This document shows, in pieces, positions 1 through 9,914 of a stretch of 64,000 bases of DNA (position 1 is its first letter; every line of letters starts with the position of its first letter). The notes under the pieces are model-generated. The model worked only from the letters and a program-made list of their open reading frames with translations. It had not been told where the DNA came from and did not search any database. Made by a program: the position numbers and the translations under genes. Source of the stretch: Aralia elata (taxonomy: Eukaryota; Streptophyta; Magnoliopsida; Apiales; Araliaceae); assembly GCA_034770075.1 (NCBI GenBank), contig JAVJAP010000214.1, positions 1,922,001-1,986,000 on the forward strand. Reading direction: 5' to 3'.

Positions 1-924
1 AACACTGTCTTTGGTACATCTTCCTTCCTCACCTTTAACTGATGATACCCACTCCTCAAATCTATCTTCGAGAAATATCTAGCTCCTTTCAACTGATCAA
101 ACAAGTCGTCGATTCTTGGCAACAGGTATTTATTCTTAATCGTGATCTTGTTCAACTCCCTATAATCAATGCAAAGTCGCATCGATCCGTCCTTCTTTTT
201 TACAAACAATACCGGTGCTCCCCACAACGATACGCTCGGCTGAATATACTTCTTATCTAAAAGTCCTTGTAGCTGCACCATCAATTCTTTCATATCTACT
301 GGGGCCATACGGTACGGAACCCTCGATATCGGGGCAGTACCTGGCGCCAAATTGATTACGAATTCAACTTCTCTATCTGGCGAAAGTCCTGGCAAATCGT
401 CTGGAAAGACGTCTACAAAGTCCCTTACGACAGGTATCTCTTCTAATTTCGGACTCTCTTTTCGAGTATCAACTATGTAGGCTAAGTATCCCACACAGCC
501 TTGTCTTAACAACTTCCTGGCCTGCATCATCGTCAGACAACTCGCTTGTCTAGGCAATTTGCTGCCATAAAATACTACCTTTGACGGAGTCATAAGGTTA
601 ATACGTTTCTTTTGACAATCAATTATTGCTCCATAATTAAATAGCCAATCTACTCCCAAAATAACGTCGAATTCCCCAAGTTTAATTGGGATCAGATCTA
701 CTGTCATCACGTTTCCCTTAATATTTACCCTATAATTCTTGTGTACGTACCAAACAGGAATTACCTCCCTATTCGCAATTTATATGTTCAAAGGGTAATC
801 TAATTCCTCTTTAGGCAAATCTAAATTGTTAGCAAAGTCATCGGATATAAATGAACAAGTAGCACCTGAATTAAACAATACATAAGCATCTATATTATTG
901 ATCAGAATGATACCTGACACTATC
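1..924 (-). pseudogene. Tekay-like pol: protease and start of reverse transcriptase
   Basis: The minus strand encodes a retropepsin followed by the N-terminal RT block, including the conserved stretch IDYRELNKITIKNKY near 190-145 and SKIDLRSGYHQL near 75-40. The protease active site, normally D-S-G-A in this group, reads N-S-G-A: the codon at 872-870 is AAT. The frame is shifted by one base relative to gag near 925-930, so gag and protease are not joined. A TAA at about 778-776 interrupts the protease. From there to the window edge the RT frame looks open. The product cannot be functional because of the protease substitution and the breaks. RT continues past position 1. Confidence 0.8.
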
Positions 925-1584
925 GCGAGACTGCACGGCATCTTGCACGGTCATGTTGAAAGTTCTGGCGGTAGGTCGGTTTGTTGGTGCTGATCTGGTT
1001 ATAGTTAACATGCCACCACCACTGTTTCCCTTATTTCCTCCTATCCCTGTTCCTCCTGCTGCTTTCTTGGGGCAATCTCTAGCCAGATGATCTTTCGATC
1101 CGCAAGTAAAACAAGCGCCCTTCTTCGGATTCAGACAATTTGGTGCTATGTGGCCTTCCTGACCACAATTGTAGCAAACCCTCTTCCCCTTCAGGCATAT
1201 CCCTATATGATTCTTCTCGCAGGTAACACACATCTCCACCTTCTTCTTCTGACTTCCCTGTTGATTTCCAGCAGATCCATTATCATTCCACTTCCTCTTC
1301 TGGTTGTGACCACCACTGCTACTACCACTTGCCTTATTATTCTCATTTTCACCCTTCTTCTTCTTCTGTTCTTGATTATACTTAGTCAAAGCATCACTCC
1401 CGCCTTCTGCGATAATCACCTTTTCCAACACTCCGGCAAAAGTGTTCAATTATAACATTGACACCTTGCTGTACAACCACGACTTCAATCCCTGTTCGAA
1501 TCTCCTCGCCTTCCTCTCATCAGTGTTCACTTGGTAAGTTGCGAACCTAGCCAACTCATTAAACTTCGCCGCGTACTCCGGTAT
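925..1584 (-). pseudogene. Tekay-like gag, C-terminal half with two zinc knuckles
   Basis: This is the downstream part of the gag begun at 8627. It encodes the end of the capsid-like domain (EYAAKFNELARFATYQ) and then a basic, Gly/Ser/Asn-rich nucleocapsid. Two classical CX2CX4HX4C knuckles are visible: CYNCGQEGHIAPNC and CFTCGSKDHLARDC. A TAA near 1452-1450 splits the frame, leaving the longest open piece at 895-1449. A one-base frameshift near 930 removes the fusion to protease. The left end of the insert abuts the sequence GGTAT at 1580-1584, which is one copy of the target duplication. Confidence 0.85.
1580..1584. repeat. Target-site duplication GGTAT, left copy
   Basis: GGTAT directly precedes the TGATGA start of the 5' LTR and is repeated directly after the CACCA end of the 3' LTR at 8164-8168. 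Both lie in the interrupted gag reading frame. Confidence 0.9.
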
Positions 1585-2979
1585 TGATGAGAATAAAATA
1601 TGTTATATTTTTATCCCTTAATACTTTATCTTTTATATTTATTTTGTGCCTAAATACACACATTATTCTTATATTTTTATTTTAGGTACAATTAACGGAG
1701 TCCATAACTTTGGAAGTGCTTTGGAGGGGAAAAGTTGTAATAATGCACAAGTTATTCATGTGGACATACATGGTTTATATTCACGGATTCCTTTCCAAAT
1801 TGGAAGAGATTTATGGGATTCCTAGCAGCTCAAGGATTCAACAATTGGAATCAAAACTAAATTTGGATTCATCTTATTTTCTAATGCGATAAGGAAAAAT
1901 CTTTTACACGGCAATTATGAAAATTCAATCTTGGCAATGTGATTTCTTTAAGGAACTAATAGAAGTAGATTCTAGAATATTAATATTTTTAATACTAATG
2001 TAATTAGGGTTTTATTTAGTTAGAATTTCAATTCCAATTTTAAGTTGGATTGTTATTGTTTTTATTATTATTAGGGTTAGGGTTACTTTGAGTAGTATAA
2101 ATAAGGGGTCAAGGTTGATGTAATGGACACAACACTTCATTCAATAAATAAAAATATTTCTCTCTCTATTATTCTTTGGTGTTTTTCATAGCTATGAGTA
2201 GCTAAATTTCTGTTCTTGGATTAAGGTGACGGAAGCCTCAGAATTATTACACTATGAGATCTAATTGATTTTAATTGCTCAATTATTATTTTGAGTATTG
2301 ATTATTCTTCTGTGCTTGAATTCTATGATTGATATATTTAATTGCTAGGATGCATACTAGTTTATTAAGTGTTGAAATCTACTGCTAAATTAGATATCAA
2401 ATCCGTAATTGTTTGGTCACTCTAATTTGTGAAGCAACTAAGGTTAATAATTGACTGCAGATCACGAGATTATTATATCTTAGGAAGAATATTCAACTAA
2501 ATTAAATGCAACCGCTTGTGCTTGTGTTGTTTAGCTTCATCGGTTTTTCTAATTCTTAAAGCATCTACTAGATTAAACTTTTAGCGCTTGTCTGAAGTTG
2601 TTTAGTAGTTAGGGTTATTTAGATCGCTTGTTTCTATCTAACTAAAATTAAGGAAAGACACGAAATAATTCAGAATGGTGAATTGATTCTAACGGTGAAT
2701 ATTCAAAATAATAATTGATTATGCTTGAGTCAATGATCAATGTAAGTTTCTGAGGTAGAAGTTGATTTAATCCAAGGTTTGTTTTCTCTGATTTACTTTA
2801 ATAATTATTTTGCATTATTTTTAGTTTACTTTAATAATTACATTCAAAACCCCCTTTTCTGGTATACAAAATATAAAAATAGATTAATCATTCTATGTGG
2901 GATCGACTCTTGCTTGCACTGCTACATAAATATTTTTTGCAGTAAGGTTTTGTTTTTGGTTGCCTGCGACAGCACACCA
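1585..2979 (+). repeat. 5' LTR of the gag-protease element
   Basis: The LTR runs from TGATGA to CAGCACACCA. From about 1738 onward it is near-identical to the 3' LTR. The first roughly 150 bp after TGATGA are absent from the 3' LTR, where TGATGA joins directly to TAATGCACAAG. A good TATA box (TATAAATAAGG) lies at about 2096-2106 and a matching one at about 7278 in the 3' LTR. Confidence 0.88.
2094..2107 (+). promoter_or_regulatory. TATA box of the 5' LTR
   Basis: AGTATAAATAAGGG is the only strong plant-type TATA sequence in this LTR. It lies about 880 bp before the LTR end, so the transcript leader would include a long R-U5. Confidence 0.6.
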
Positions 2980-2984
2980 AATTT

Positions 2985-3002
2985 TGGCGCAGTTGCCGGT
3001 GA
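2985..3002 (+). other. Primer-binding site, tRNA-Asp type (degenerate)
   Basis: TGGCGCAGTTGCCGGTGA begins 5 bases after the LTR end. It matches the complement of the plant tRNA-Asp 3' end used by Athila-type elements, with two visible mismatches (A for C, and T for G near the end). This supports the Athila/Tat affinity of the element. Confidence 0.75.
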
Positions 3003-3077
3003 GTGATTTTAGTTTAGTTTTATATTTTTGTTATCCTTATTTAAATTATTTTTCATAAGTAATTTGAATTTCCTTGA

Positions 3078-5513
3078 TTGTTTATGCCCGAAACTCGATC
3101 TACTAATCAAGGTGATTTAAAGTGTGATCCAGAGATAGAGAGAACTATTCGCAGATTAAGGAAGGAAGCTAGGATAAATTGTGAAGAAAAGGAAGCCATG
3201 GCAGCAAACCGAACTCTGAAAGAGCTTGCGGCTCCCAATTTGAACCAACAACCCTTATGCATAACCTTCCCTAATTTTGATACTAATACTCAATTTGAAT
3301 TGAAATCTGGACTAATACATCTTTTACCTACTTTTCATGGTTTGGCAGGTGAAGACCCCCACAAACATTTGAAGGAATTTCATGTGGTATGCACGAGTAT
3401 GAAACCGACCAGAGTGACCGAGGAGCAAATCAAATTGAGAGCCTTTCCATTCTCTCTGAAGGATTTGGCTAAGGATTGGCTTTACTATCTACCCTCTGGA
3501 AGTATCACAACATGGGAAGAGATTAAAAAATTATTTTTAGAGAAATATTTCCCAGCTTCAAGAGCAGCCAACATTCAGAAAGAAATTTGTGGTGTGAGGC
3601 AGAACAACAGAGAAACCCTACACGAGTATTGGGAACGTTTCAAGAGATTGTGTGCCAGTTGCCCTCATCATCAAATCAGTGAACAACTTACTATCCAATA
3701 CTTCTATGAAGGCCTTTCATCTACCGAAAGGAGCATGATCGACGCTGCTAGTGGAGGAGCTTTGGTAGATAAAACTCCTGAGGCTGCAAGGAATCTCATT
3801 GCGAATATGGCGGCTAATTCTCAGCAATTTGGCACTACACTTGATTTTGCACCTAAGAATGTTAATGAGGTAAAAATTTCATCAATTGAACAACAAATTG
3901 CGAGTCTAACATCTCTTGTTCGTCAAATGGCTGCAGGTAATACACAACAAGTAAAAGCTTGCGGAATTTGTGCGGTAGTAGGACACCCAACAAATATGTG
4001 CCCAACTCTTTAAGAGGAGTCCTTTGAGCAAGTGAATGTAGCAGCTGGCTTCCCTGGACAACCACAACGAAAATTTGATCCCTATTCGAACACGTATAAT
4101 CCTGGATGGAGGGATCATCCTAACTTTAGTTACGAGAATCCACAAGCAAATCAGTCCGCTAATCAAAATTTCTTAAGTTATCAGCAATACAAACAACCAT
4201 ATCCCAATGGACAACAACAGGGCCAATCTTCTAACTCTTCTATGTCTTTAGAAGATATTGTTAAATCTCTTGCCACTAACATTTTGCAATTTCAACAAGA
4301 AACAAGGGCAAGTATTCAGAATTTGGGTATGCAAGTGGGACAAATGGCAATTGCAATCAGTCGTTTGGAGGCCCAAGGTTCGGGGAAGTTACCCTCTCAA
4401 ACAGTGGTGAATCCAAAAGAGAATGTAAGTGCAATCACTTTGAGAAGTAGCAAAGAGGTAAAGAATACAGAAAAGTCAGCACCTATATCGTGGGAGCAAA
4501 GCAAAACAAACACGGACAATGCAGACAGTGGTGTTATGTGTGACATTGATGCACCGAAGAGTAAATTTTCCCCTCTCTCTAAATATAATCCTGTACCCCC
4601 TTTTCCTTATGCTTTAACTGAAAATAGGAAAATTGATAAGTATTCAGATTTGCATGAGACTTTCCGTATATGCGAGGTAAATATTCCATTATTAGATGCT
4701 ATCAAATAAGTACCTCGCTTTGCTAAATTTTTGAAAGAATTGTGTACCCATAAGAGGAAGCAGGAACTTAAAAGATATGAGAAAGTAAAAGTAGGAAAAA
4801 ATGTCTCAGCTGTTATTCAAAGAAAACTCCCTACTAAGTGTCAAGATCCAGGTATGTTCACTATTCCTTGCACAATAGGTAGCACTAGATTTAAAAGAGC
4901 CATATTAGATTTAGGAGCATCTATTAATGTCATGCCATATTCTATATATGCTTCTTTGTCACTTGAACCCTTGAGTAAGACTGGTACTGTAATTCAATTG
5001 ACTGATGGATCTAATGTTTATCCTAGAGGTGTAGTTGAGGATGTTCTTGTCCAAGTCAATGGTTTGATTTTTCCTGCTGATTTTTATGTGCTTGATATGG
5101 AAAATGGTGGCCAAAATGCACCGATTTTGTTAGGAAGACTTTTGAAGACATCCAAAACTAAAATTGATGTTCATAGTGGTACACTTTCAATGGAATTTGA
5201 TGGTGAAATTGTTAAGTTTAATATTGATGATACCATGAAATCTCCTAGTGATGATAAACCTGTTTATTCTATTGACGTGGTTGACTCTTTAGCACAGGAA
5301 GTTTTTGAACTAGATGAAAAGGATGCTTTGGAAATTGCAAACATTGATGAGGAAAGTTCAAAATCACAAGAATCTGTTGCAGCGTTGAATGATGCTCTGA
5401 AGGCAGGTGATACCTTTTATGTTGAATTGTCATTTTTTAACGAGTCTCTATCATCTGTATTACAGGCAATCAAACTTCCAAATGGTTGTGAGGGATGTTT
5501 TGGGTTAATGTGA
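3078..5513 (+). pseudogene. Gag-protease polyprotein of the TR-GAG-like element
   Basis: A single frame of about 811 codons encodes an Athila/Tat-style gag (retrotransposon gag domain roughly residues 70-245, ending LIANMAANSQQFG), one CCHC knuckle CGICAVVGHPTNMC near residues 297-310, a Gln/Asn-rich linker, and a retropepsin-like domain with active site ILDLGASINVM at about 4905-4935. The frame is broken by TAA at 4011-4013 and TAA at 4707-4709; in both places family context suggests an original CAA Gln. Everything else stays in frame. The first ATG is ambiguous between 3078 and 3084. The protease is followed directly by about 150 bp of residual acidic coding-like sequence and then non-coding DNA, so RT and integrase are missing, not just frameshifted. 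Confidence 0.85.
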
Positions 5514-6914
5514 TCAAAGATATAAGAAAGGATAAACCGAATGATGACAGTTATTTTCTGCTGATGGATGAAGATGAGTTTGAGGATTTTCACTCGTATA
5601 ATGATGCCGAGGAATTCAATGAAAAGAGCAAGTGGCAACATGAAAAGACAATTTGTGTGTTTGAACCAGATTAAGATAAAGGAATGAGGTCGAGCCAACG
5701 ACTTTAAACAAAGGCGCTGCATGGGAGGCAACCCATAGGGGAGTATCTTTCTACCTTTTTCTATGCATTTTACTTTACATTGGGGACAATGTAAGTTTTA
5801 AGTGTGGGGGAGGATTTAAGGGTACTTGTTATTTTTTATTTCGTTTGATTATTTGTTATTTTTTTTTATTATTTTAGGTTGATTATTTTTATTTTTAGAT
5901 GATTTTGAATTTTGTGGGTATATTCACTGCAAACCCTCACGAGACACAACTCGTCCACTTGGGGTAACCTTGGGGTTTAAAGGCTTGTTGCACATGCTAA
6001 GTACAATCGTGTTTTATACGAAAATGGGATAGTTTTTACAATGTGTCACTTGAGCAATGAGTTGATTTGGATTTTAATTTTTGACCGATGATAAAATTTT
6101 GATTCTTTTTGATAACTTCTTGGACGATTGATACACATTGGGTAGTCTGAATTTGATTTTCTTTGTTGATTATTACTTTATTTGAGACCCTTCATTTTTT
6201 TAGCACATGTCCATTTGGTCAACCTAATTTTAACTTGGAAGGAATTTATTTGATTAAATGAATTGAGGAGAAATTTTGGAACTCTATTACTTATTTGATC
6301 ATAATTTGAAGTTAATATGAGATATTATTTGAGAAAGGGGAAATGATTTAGGCAAATTTTGCAAGTTTGAATGAAAAAAATGAAAGAAAAAAAAAAGGTG
6401 AGAAAAACGAAAAAAAAAATTTGTTCATGTGGTGGGTTGAGATGGAGCGTAAAACGCACTCACTCATAAACACGTGACATGGGAGATGGAGCGTAAAACG
6501 TATTTGCTGGTAAGATGGAGCATAAAATGCACTTACCGAAGTAAAAGAAGAAAGAAAAAAAAGCCTTTTGATCCTCTAGTGTTGATTACTTGTGTTAACT
6601 TAGAATTGTGTGAAAATAAGTGCTCGAGTTTCTCTTTTTTCCTTCAAGGTTTTGATCTCATAAATTTTTCTGAGTTCTAATTGGTTTGATACATGTGGAT
6701 TCACATACACACGAGGGGTAAAAAGTAAAGTAAGATTGATAAAGGAGCTTAAGTTCTAGATGATACATTGTTTTGACGTTTTTCAAGAGTTATTGTGTTG
6801 AATCTTTGAGATCAATGTTGAAGTTCATATTAATTTGTGGCTCAATTTTATCAAGATTGTTAATTGAATTTTTGTTTTGCCCGCGGACGAGCAAAAGATA
6901 AGTGTGGGGGAATT
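5514..6914 (+). other. 3' untranslated region and polypurine tract
   Basis: No gene is visible. Near 5705-5815 are the phrases GGAGGCAACCCATAGGGGA and AAGTGTGGGGGAGGA, common after integrase in Athila/Tat elements, which marks this as the tail of a larger ancestor. Three copies of a GATGGAGCRTAAAAYG word occur at about 6439, 6486 and 6511. The purine-rich tract AAGTGTGGGGGAATT at 6900-6914 directly precedes the 3' LTR and is the likely plus-strand primer. Confidence 0.7.
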
Positions 6915-8163
6915 TGATGATAATGCACAAGTTATTCATGTGGACATACATGGTATTTTTATATTCACGGATTCCTTTCCAAATTGGAAGAGATTTATGG
7001 GATTCCTAGCAGCTCAAGGATTCAACAATTGGAATCAAAACTAAATTTGGATTTAGCTTATTTTCTAATGCGATAAGGAAAAATCTTTTACACGGCAATT
7101 ATGAAAATTCAATCTTGGCAATGTGATTTCTTTAAGGAACTAATAGAAGTAGATTCTAGAATATTAATATTTTTAATACTAATGTAATTAGGGTTTTATT
7201 TAGTTAGAATTTCAATTCCAATTTTAAGTTGGATTGTTATTGTTTTTATTATTATTAGGGTTAGGGTTACTTTGAGTAGTATAAATAAGGGGTCAAGGTT
7301 GATGTAATGGACACAACACTTCATTCAATAAATAAAAATATTTCTCTCTCTATTATTCTTTGGTGTTTTTCATAGCTATGAGTAGCTAAATTTCTGTTCT
7401 TGGATTAAGGTGACGGAAGCCTCAGAAGTATTACACTATGAGATCTAATTGATTTTAATTGCTCAATTATTATTTTGAGTATTGATTATTCTTTTGTGTT
7501 TGAATTCTATGATTGATATATTTAATTGCTAGGATGCATACTAGTTTATTAAATGTTGAAATCTACTGCTAAATTAGATATCAAATCCATAATTGTTTGG
7601 TCACTCTAATTTGTGAAGCAACTAAGGTTAATAATTGGCTACAGATCACGAGATTATTATATCTTAGGAAGAATATTCAACTAAATTAAATGCAACCGCT
7701 TGTGCTTGTGTTGTTTAGCTTCATCGGTTTTTCAAATTCTTAAAGCATCTACTAGATTAAACTTTTAGCGCTTGTCTGAAGTTGTTTAGTAGTTAGGGTT
7801 ATTTAGATCGCTTGTTTCTATCTAACTAAAATTAAGGAAAGACACGAAATAATTCAGAATGGTGAATTGATTCTAACGGTGAATATTCAAAATAATAATT
7901 GATTATGCTTGAGTCAATGATCAATGTAAGTTTCTGAGGTAGAAGTTGATTTAATCCAAGGTTTGTTTTCTCTGATTTACTTTAATAATTATTTTGCATT
8001 ATTTTTAGTTTACTTTAATAATTACATTCAAAACCCCCTTTTCTGGTATACAAAATATAAAAATAGATTAATCATTCTATGTGGGATCGACTCTTGCTTG
8101 CACTGCTACATAAATATTTTTTGCAGTAAGGTTTTATTTTTGGTTGCCTGTGACAGCACACCA
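6915..8163 (+). repeat. 3' LTR of the gag-protease element
   Basis: Starts TGATGATAATGCACAAG, ends CAGCACACCA, 1249 bp. It matches the 5' LTR apart from about a dozen single changes and the missing 5' block. Followed directly by the right target duplication copy. Confidence 0.9.
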
Positions 8164-8168
8164 GGTAT
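8164..8168. repeat. Target-site duplication GGTAT, right copy
   Basis: Matches 1580-1584 exactly. Confidence 0.9.
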
Positions 8169-8627
8169 AGTCATAGTACCCTGTTTCAGCTCTAGAAATT
8201 GAATCTCCATCTAGTTACGCGAGCTCGTCGGAAAGTACATCTCAAAGAATATCTCCTTAATTCTATCCCATGCGATTATACCCTGACCTCCTCGAACCTT
8301 ATTCGTCTGCCACCACTAACTGGCCTCCGATTTCAGCATGAACGTTGTAAAGGCAGTCTTTTGGTCATCACTAACCCTAGCAGTGTCAAATACTTTCTCC
8401 ATTTCCATCACCCAAGTTTGGGCTTCGATCGGGTTCAGGGAACCCCTAAACTCTGGCGGTCCTACCACTTTGAAATCCTTAAATGACGTTACTGGTGGAG
8501 CTTGCAGCTGATTCGCAAGTGCTCCAGCCAAAAGGTTCGCCAACTGCTAAACAGGATTAGCATTGGTGTCATTGTTGTTAGTAGAGCTCTCCTGAGCTTG
8601 TTGACGTGGTTGGCGTCTCGGCGGCAT
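8169..8627 (-). pseudogene. Tekay-like gag, N-terminal half
   Basis: Starts at the ATG at 8627-8625 with the basic leader MPPRRQPRQQ typical of Tekay/Del gag. It then reads through the capsid-like region including WWQTNKVR and QFLELKQGTMTIP, and breaks off at the element inserted at the GGTAT site. TAG stops interrupt it after residue 27, after SEAS (about 8313), and before MEIQF (about 8208). Each fits a former CAG. Joined conceptually to 1584-925 it gives the full gag. Confidence 0.82.
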
Positions 8628-8924
8628 TTTCTGTTCAAGAATATGCGCTTATTAGATCATCACTCAATTTCTTAAGTGTTCAACATTTAACTCAAACAAT
8701 TCAGGTTAAACATTTAACACATAACATCTTCAAATAAAATCGATATTTCATTAATTCAAAAGTCTTAAACATAGAAAGATAGCATCACTGCTATTTACAT
8801 CAACTATCCCAAGATCAAACAATCTTTAGGATTAAATAGTCATATTCCATTGTGTATAAGCACGCTGGAATTTACATCATTATCTACCATAATTATTTAC
8901 ACATACACTTCAATATGTCTCCTA
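8628..8924 (-). other. Leader spacer between extra ORF and gag
   Basis: About 300 bp of A/T-rich DNA with no open frame of note. It separates the leader ORF stop from the gag ATG. Confidence 0.5.
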
Positions 8925-9635
8925 TCACGTCCTACAAAGGCGTCTAACCGCCTTCCTACGTTCTTCCTCCATGATACGAAGCATCATCCTGCAATCCAAT
9001 ATGTAACATGGCAAGTCCTCGAACTGAACTGGATAGTGGAGAACTCGATCCTGGGCCCTATCAATCGTCCTCTGAAAAGTGTAGTCTGTCTCCTCAATCT
9101 TAGCCCTCTTTGCCCGTTCGCCTTCTTCAGAAATCTCTGCACGTCGAGCGATATTCATCCAAGCATCCTCTACTCTAGCACGTTTCGCCGACTCCTCACT
9201 CAAGTCATCCTTTAACTTCTGAATCTCAAGTTTCGTCTTTTCATTTTCAGCTACAAGGTCTTCCTTTTGGCTTTCTGCCTAAACTAGCTCCTACTCCACG
9301 TCTCCTAAACGTATGTCAAGATCTTCAATTTTCTCGTTCTTCTGGTCTATAAGAGTCTGGCGTCTATTTGCCAGTCCCTCCAATTCTCTGACTTTATCCT
9401 GCAGCTCAATGGTACGATCATACAATGCATCGTACATCTCAGCATCGATAGAGGTAAGGGGTACCTCCTCGGAATCCTCATCATCCTCCTCAGCCTCTAC
9501 CTCCTCAGGATCCTCCTCTGGATCAGTCTCAGGCTCATACTCCTGACCCACAACCATAATCAATGGAGATAGCTCCCTGTCTATCAACTGCTCCCGGATA
9601 ACATGGATATCACGGGGCTCCTCCTCTCCAGCCAT
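8925..9635 (-). pseudogene. Acidic coiled-coil leader ORF upstream of gag
   Basis: Between the primer site and gag, on the sense strand of the Tekay-like element, there is a frame of 237 codons starting MAGEEEPRDIHVIREQ. Residues about 35-60 are almost all Glu/Asp. The rest is heptad-like and charged (RTIELQDKVRELEGLANRR, ENEKTKLEIQKLKDD), and the C-terminus is basic (EEERRKAVRRLCRT). Two TAG codons at 9293-9291 and about 9281-9279 break it; both look like former CAG. I recognise no named domain. It is not gag and is not in the expected gag-pol order, so it is an additional ORF carried in the leader. A low-complexity but translated accessory protein is the best guess. Confidence 0.6.
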
Positions 9636-9899
9636 TCGGGGCTCAATCTCCTTAGGCTAACTGAATCCTCCAATATCCGATATCCTGACAACAAAGTTTA
9701 AGTTTTAATTAATACTCGGTACTAGTCGTAGCACATAGGTTGTGAACACATAAGCACATAGCACATAAAGTCTTTTATTATCTTTAATGAATTTCCTTAA
9801 TTCATTCCTTAGAACTCGATGAGAGTTTATTACCACTATATTTTCTAACTCTTAAAAGGCTACTACCCTAAGGTTTCCCCACCTAAGGTTCATAACTTG
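9636..9899 (-). other. 5' leader of the Tekay-like element
   Basis: Non-coding stretch between the leader ORF and the primer-binding site. No clear motif beyond the primer site. Confidence 0.5.
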
Positions 9900-9911
9900 G
9901 CTCTGATACCA
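9900..9911 (-). other. Primer-binding site, tRNA-Met
   Basis: The minus strand reads TGGTATCAGAGC, an exact match to the complement of the plant initiator tRNA-Met 3' end. It lies 3 bases inside the LTR end at 9915, which fixes element orientation and LTR edge. Confidence 0.92.
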
Positions 9912-9914
9912 ACC

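Larger units (their letters stand above)
1585..8163 (+). mobile_element. Gag-protease-only LTR retrotransposon (TR-GAG-like), complete
   Basis: The element has two LTRs (1585-2979 and 6915-8163), a tRNA-Asp-like primer site, one gag-protease frame, a roughly 1.4-kb 3' untranslated region and a purine tract before the 3' LTR. It is flanked by a perfect 5-bp target duplication, GGTAT (1580-1584 and 8164-8168). No RT, RNase H or integrase is present between protease and 3' LTR, so it is non-autonomous and would need enzymes from an Athila/Tat relative. By eye about a dozen differences separate the LTRs over about 1.24 kb, roughly 1%, so the insertion is young. It is inserted in the gag of the minus-strand Tekay-like element. 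Confidence 0.9.

Noticed and set aside
1087..1455. Plus-strand ORF of 122 codons
   Set aside because: Antisense shadow of the gag zinc-knuckle region.
2060..2080. Telomere-like TTAGGGTTAGGGTT in the gag-protease LTR
   Set aside because: Only two units, in both LTRs; too short to be telomeric or a functional array.
2779..3006. 75-codon ORF, repeated at 7963-8202
   Set aside because: Lies within the LTR and is shared only because the LTRs are; no coding signature.
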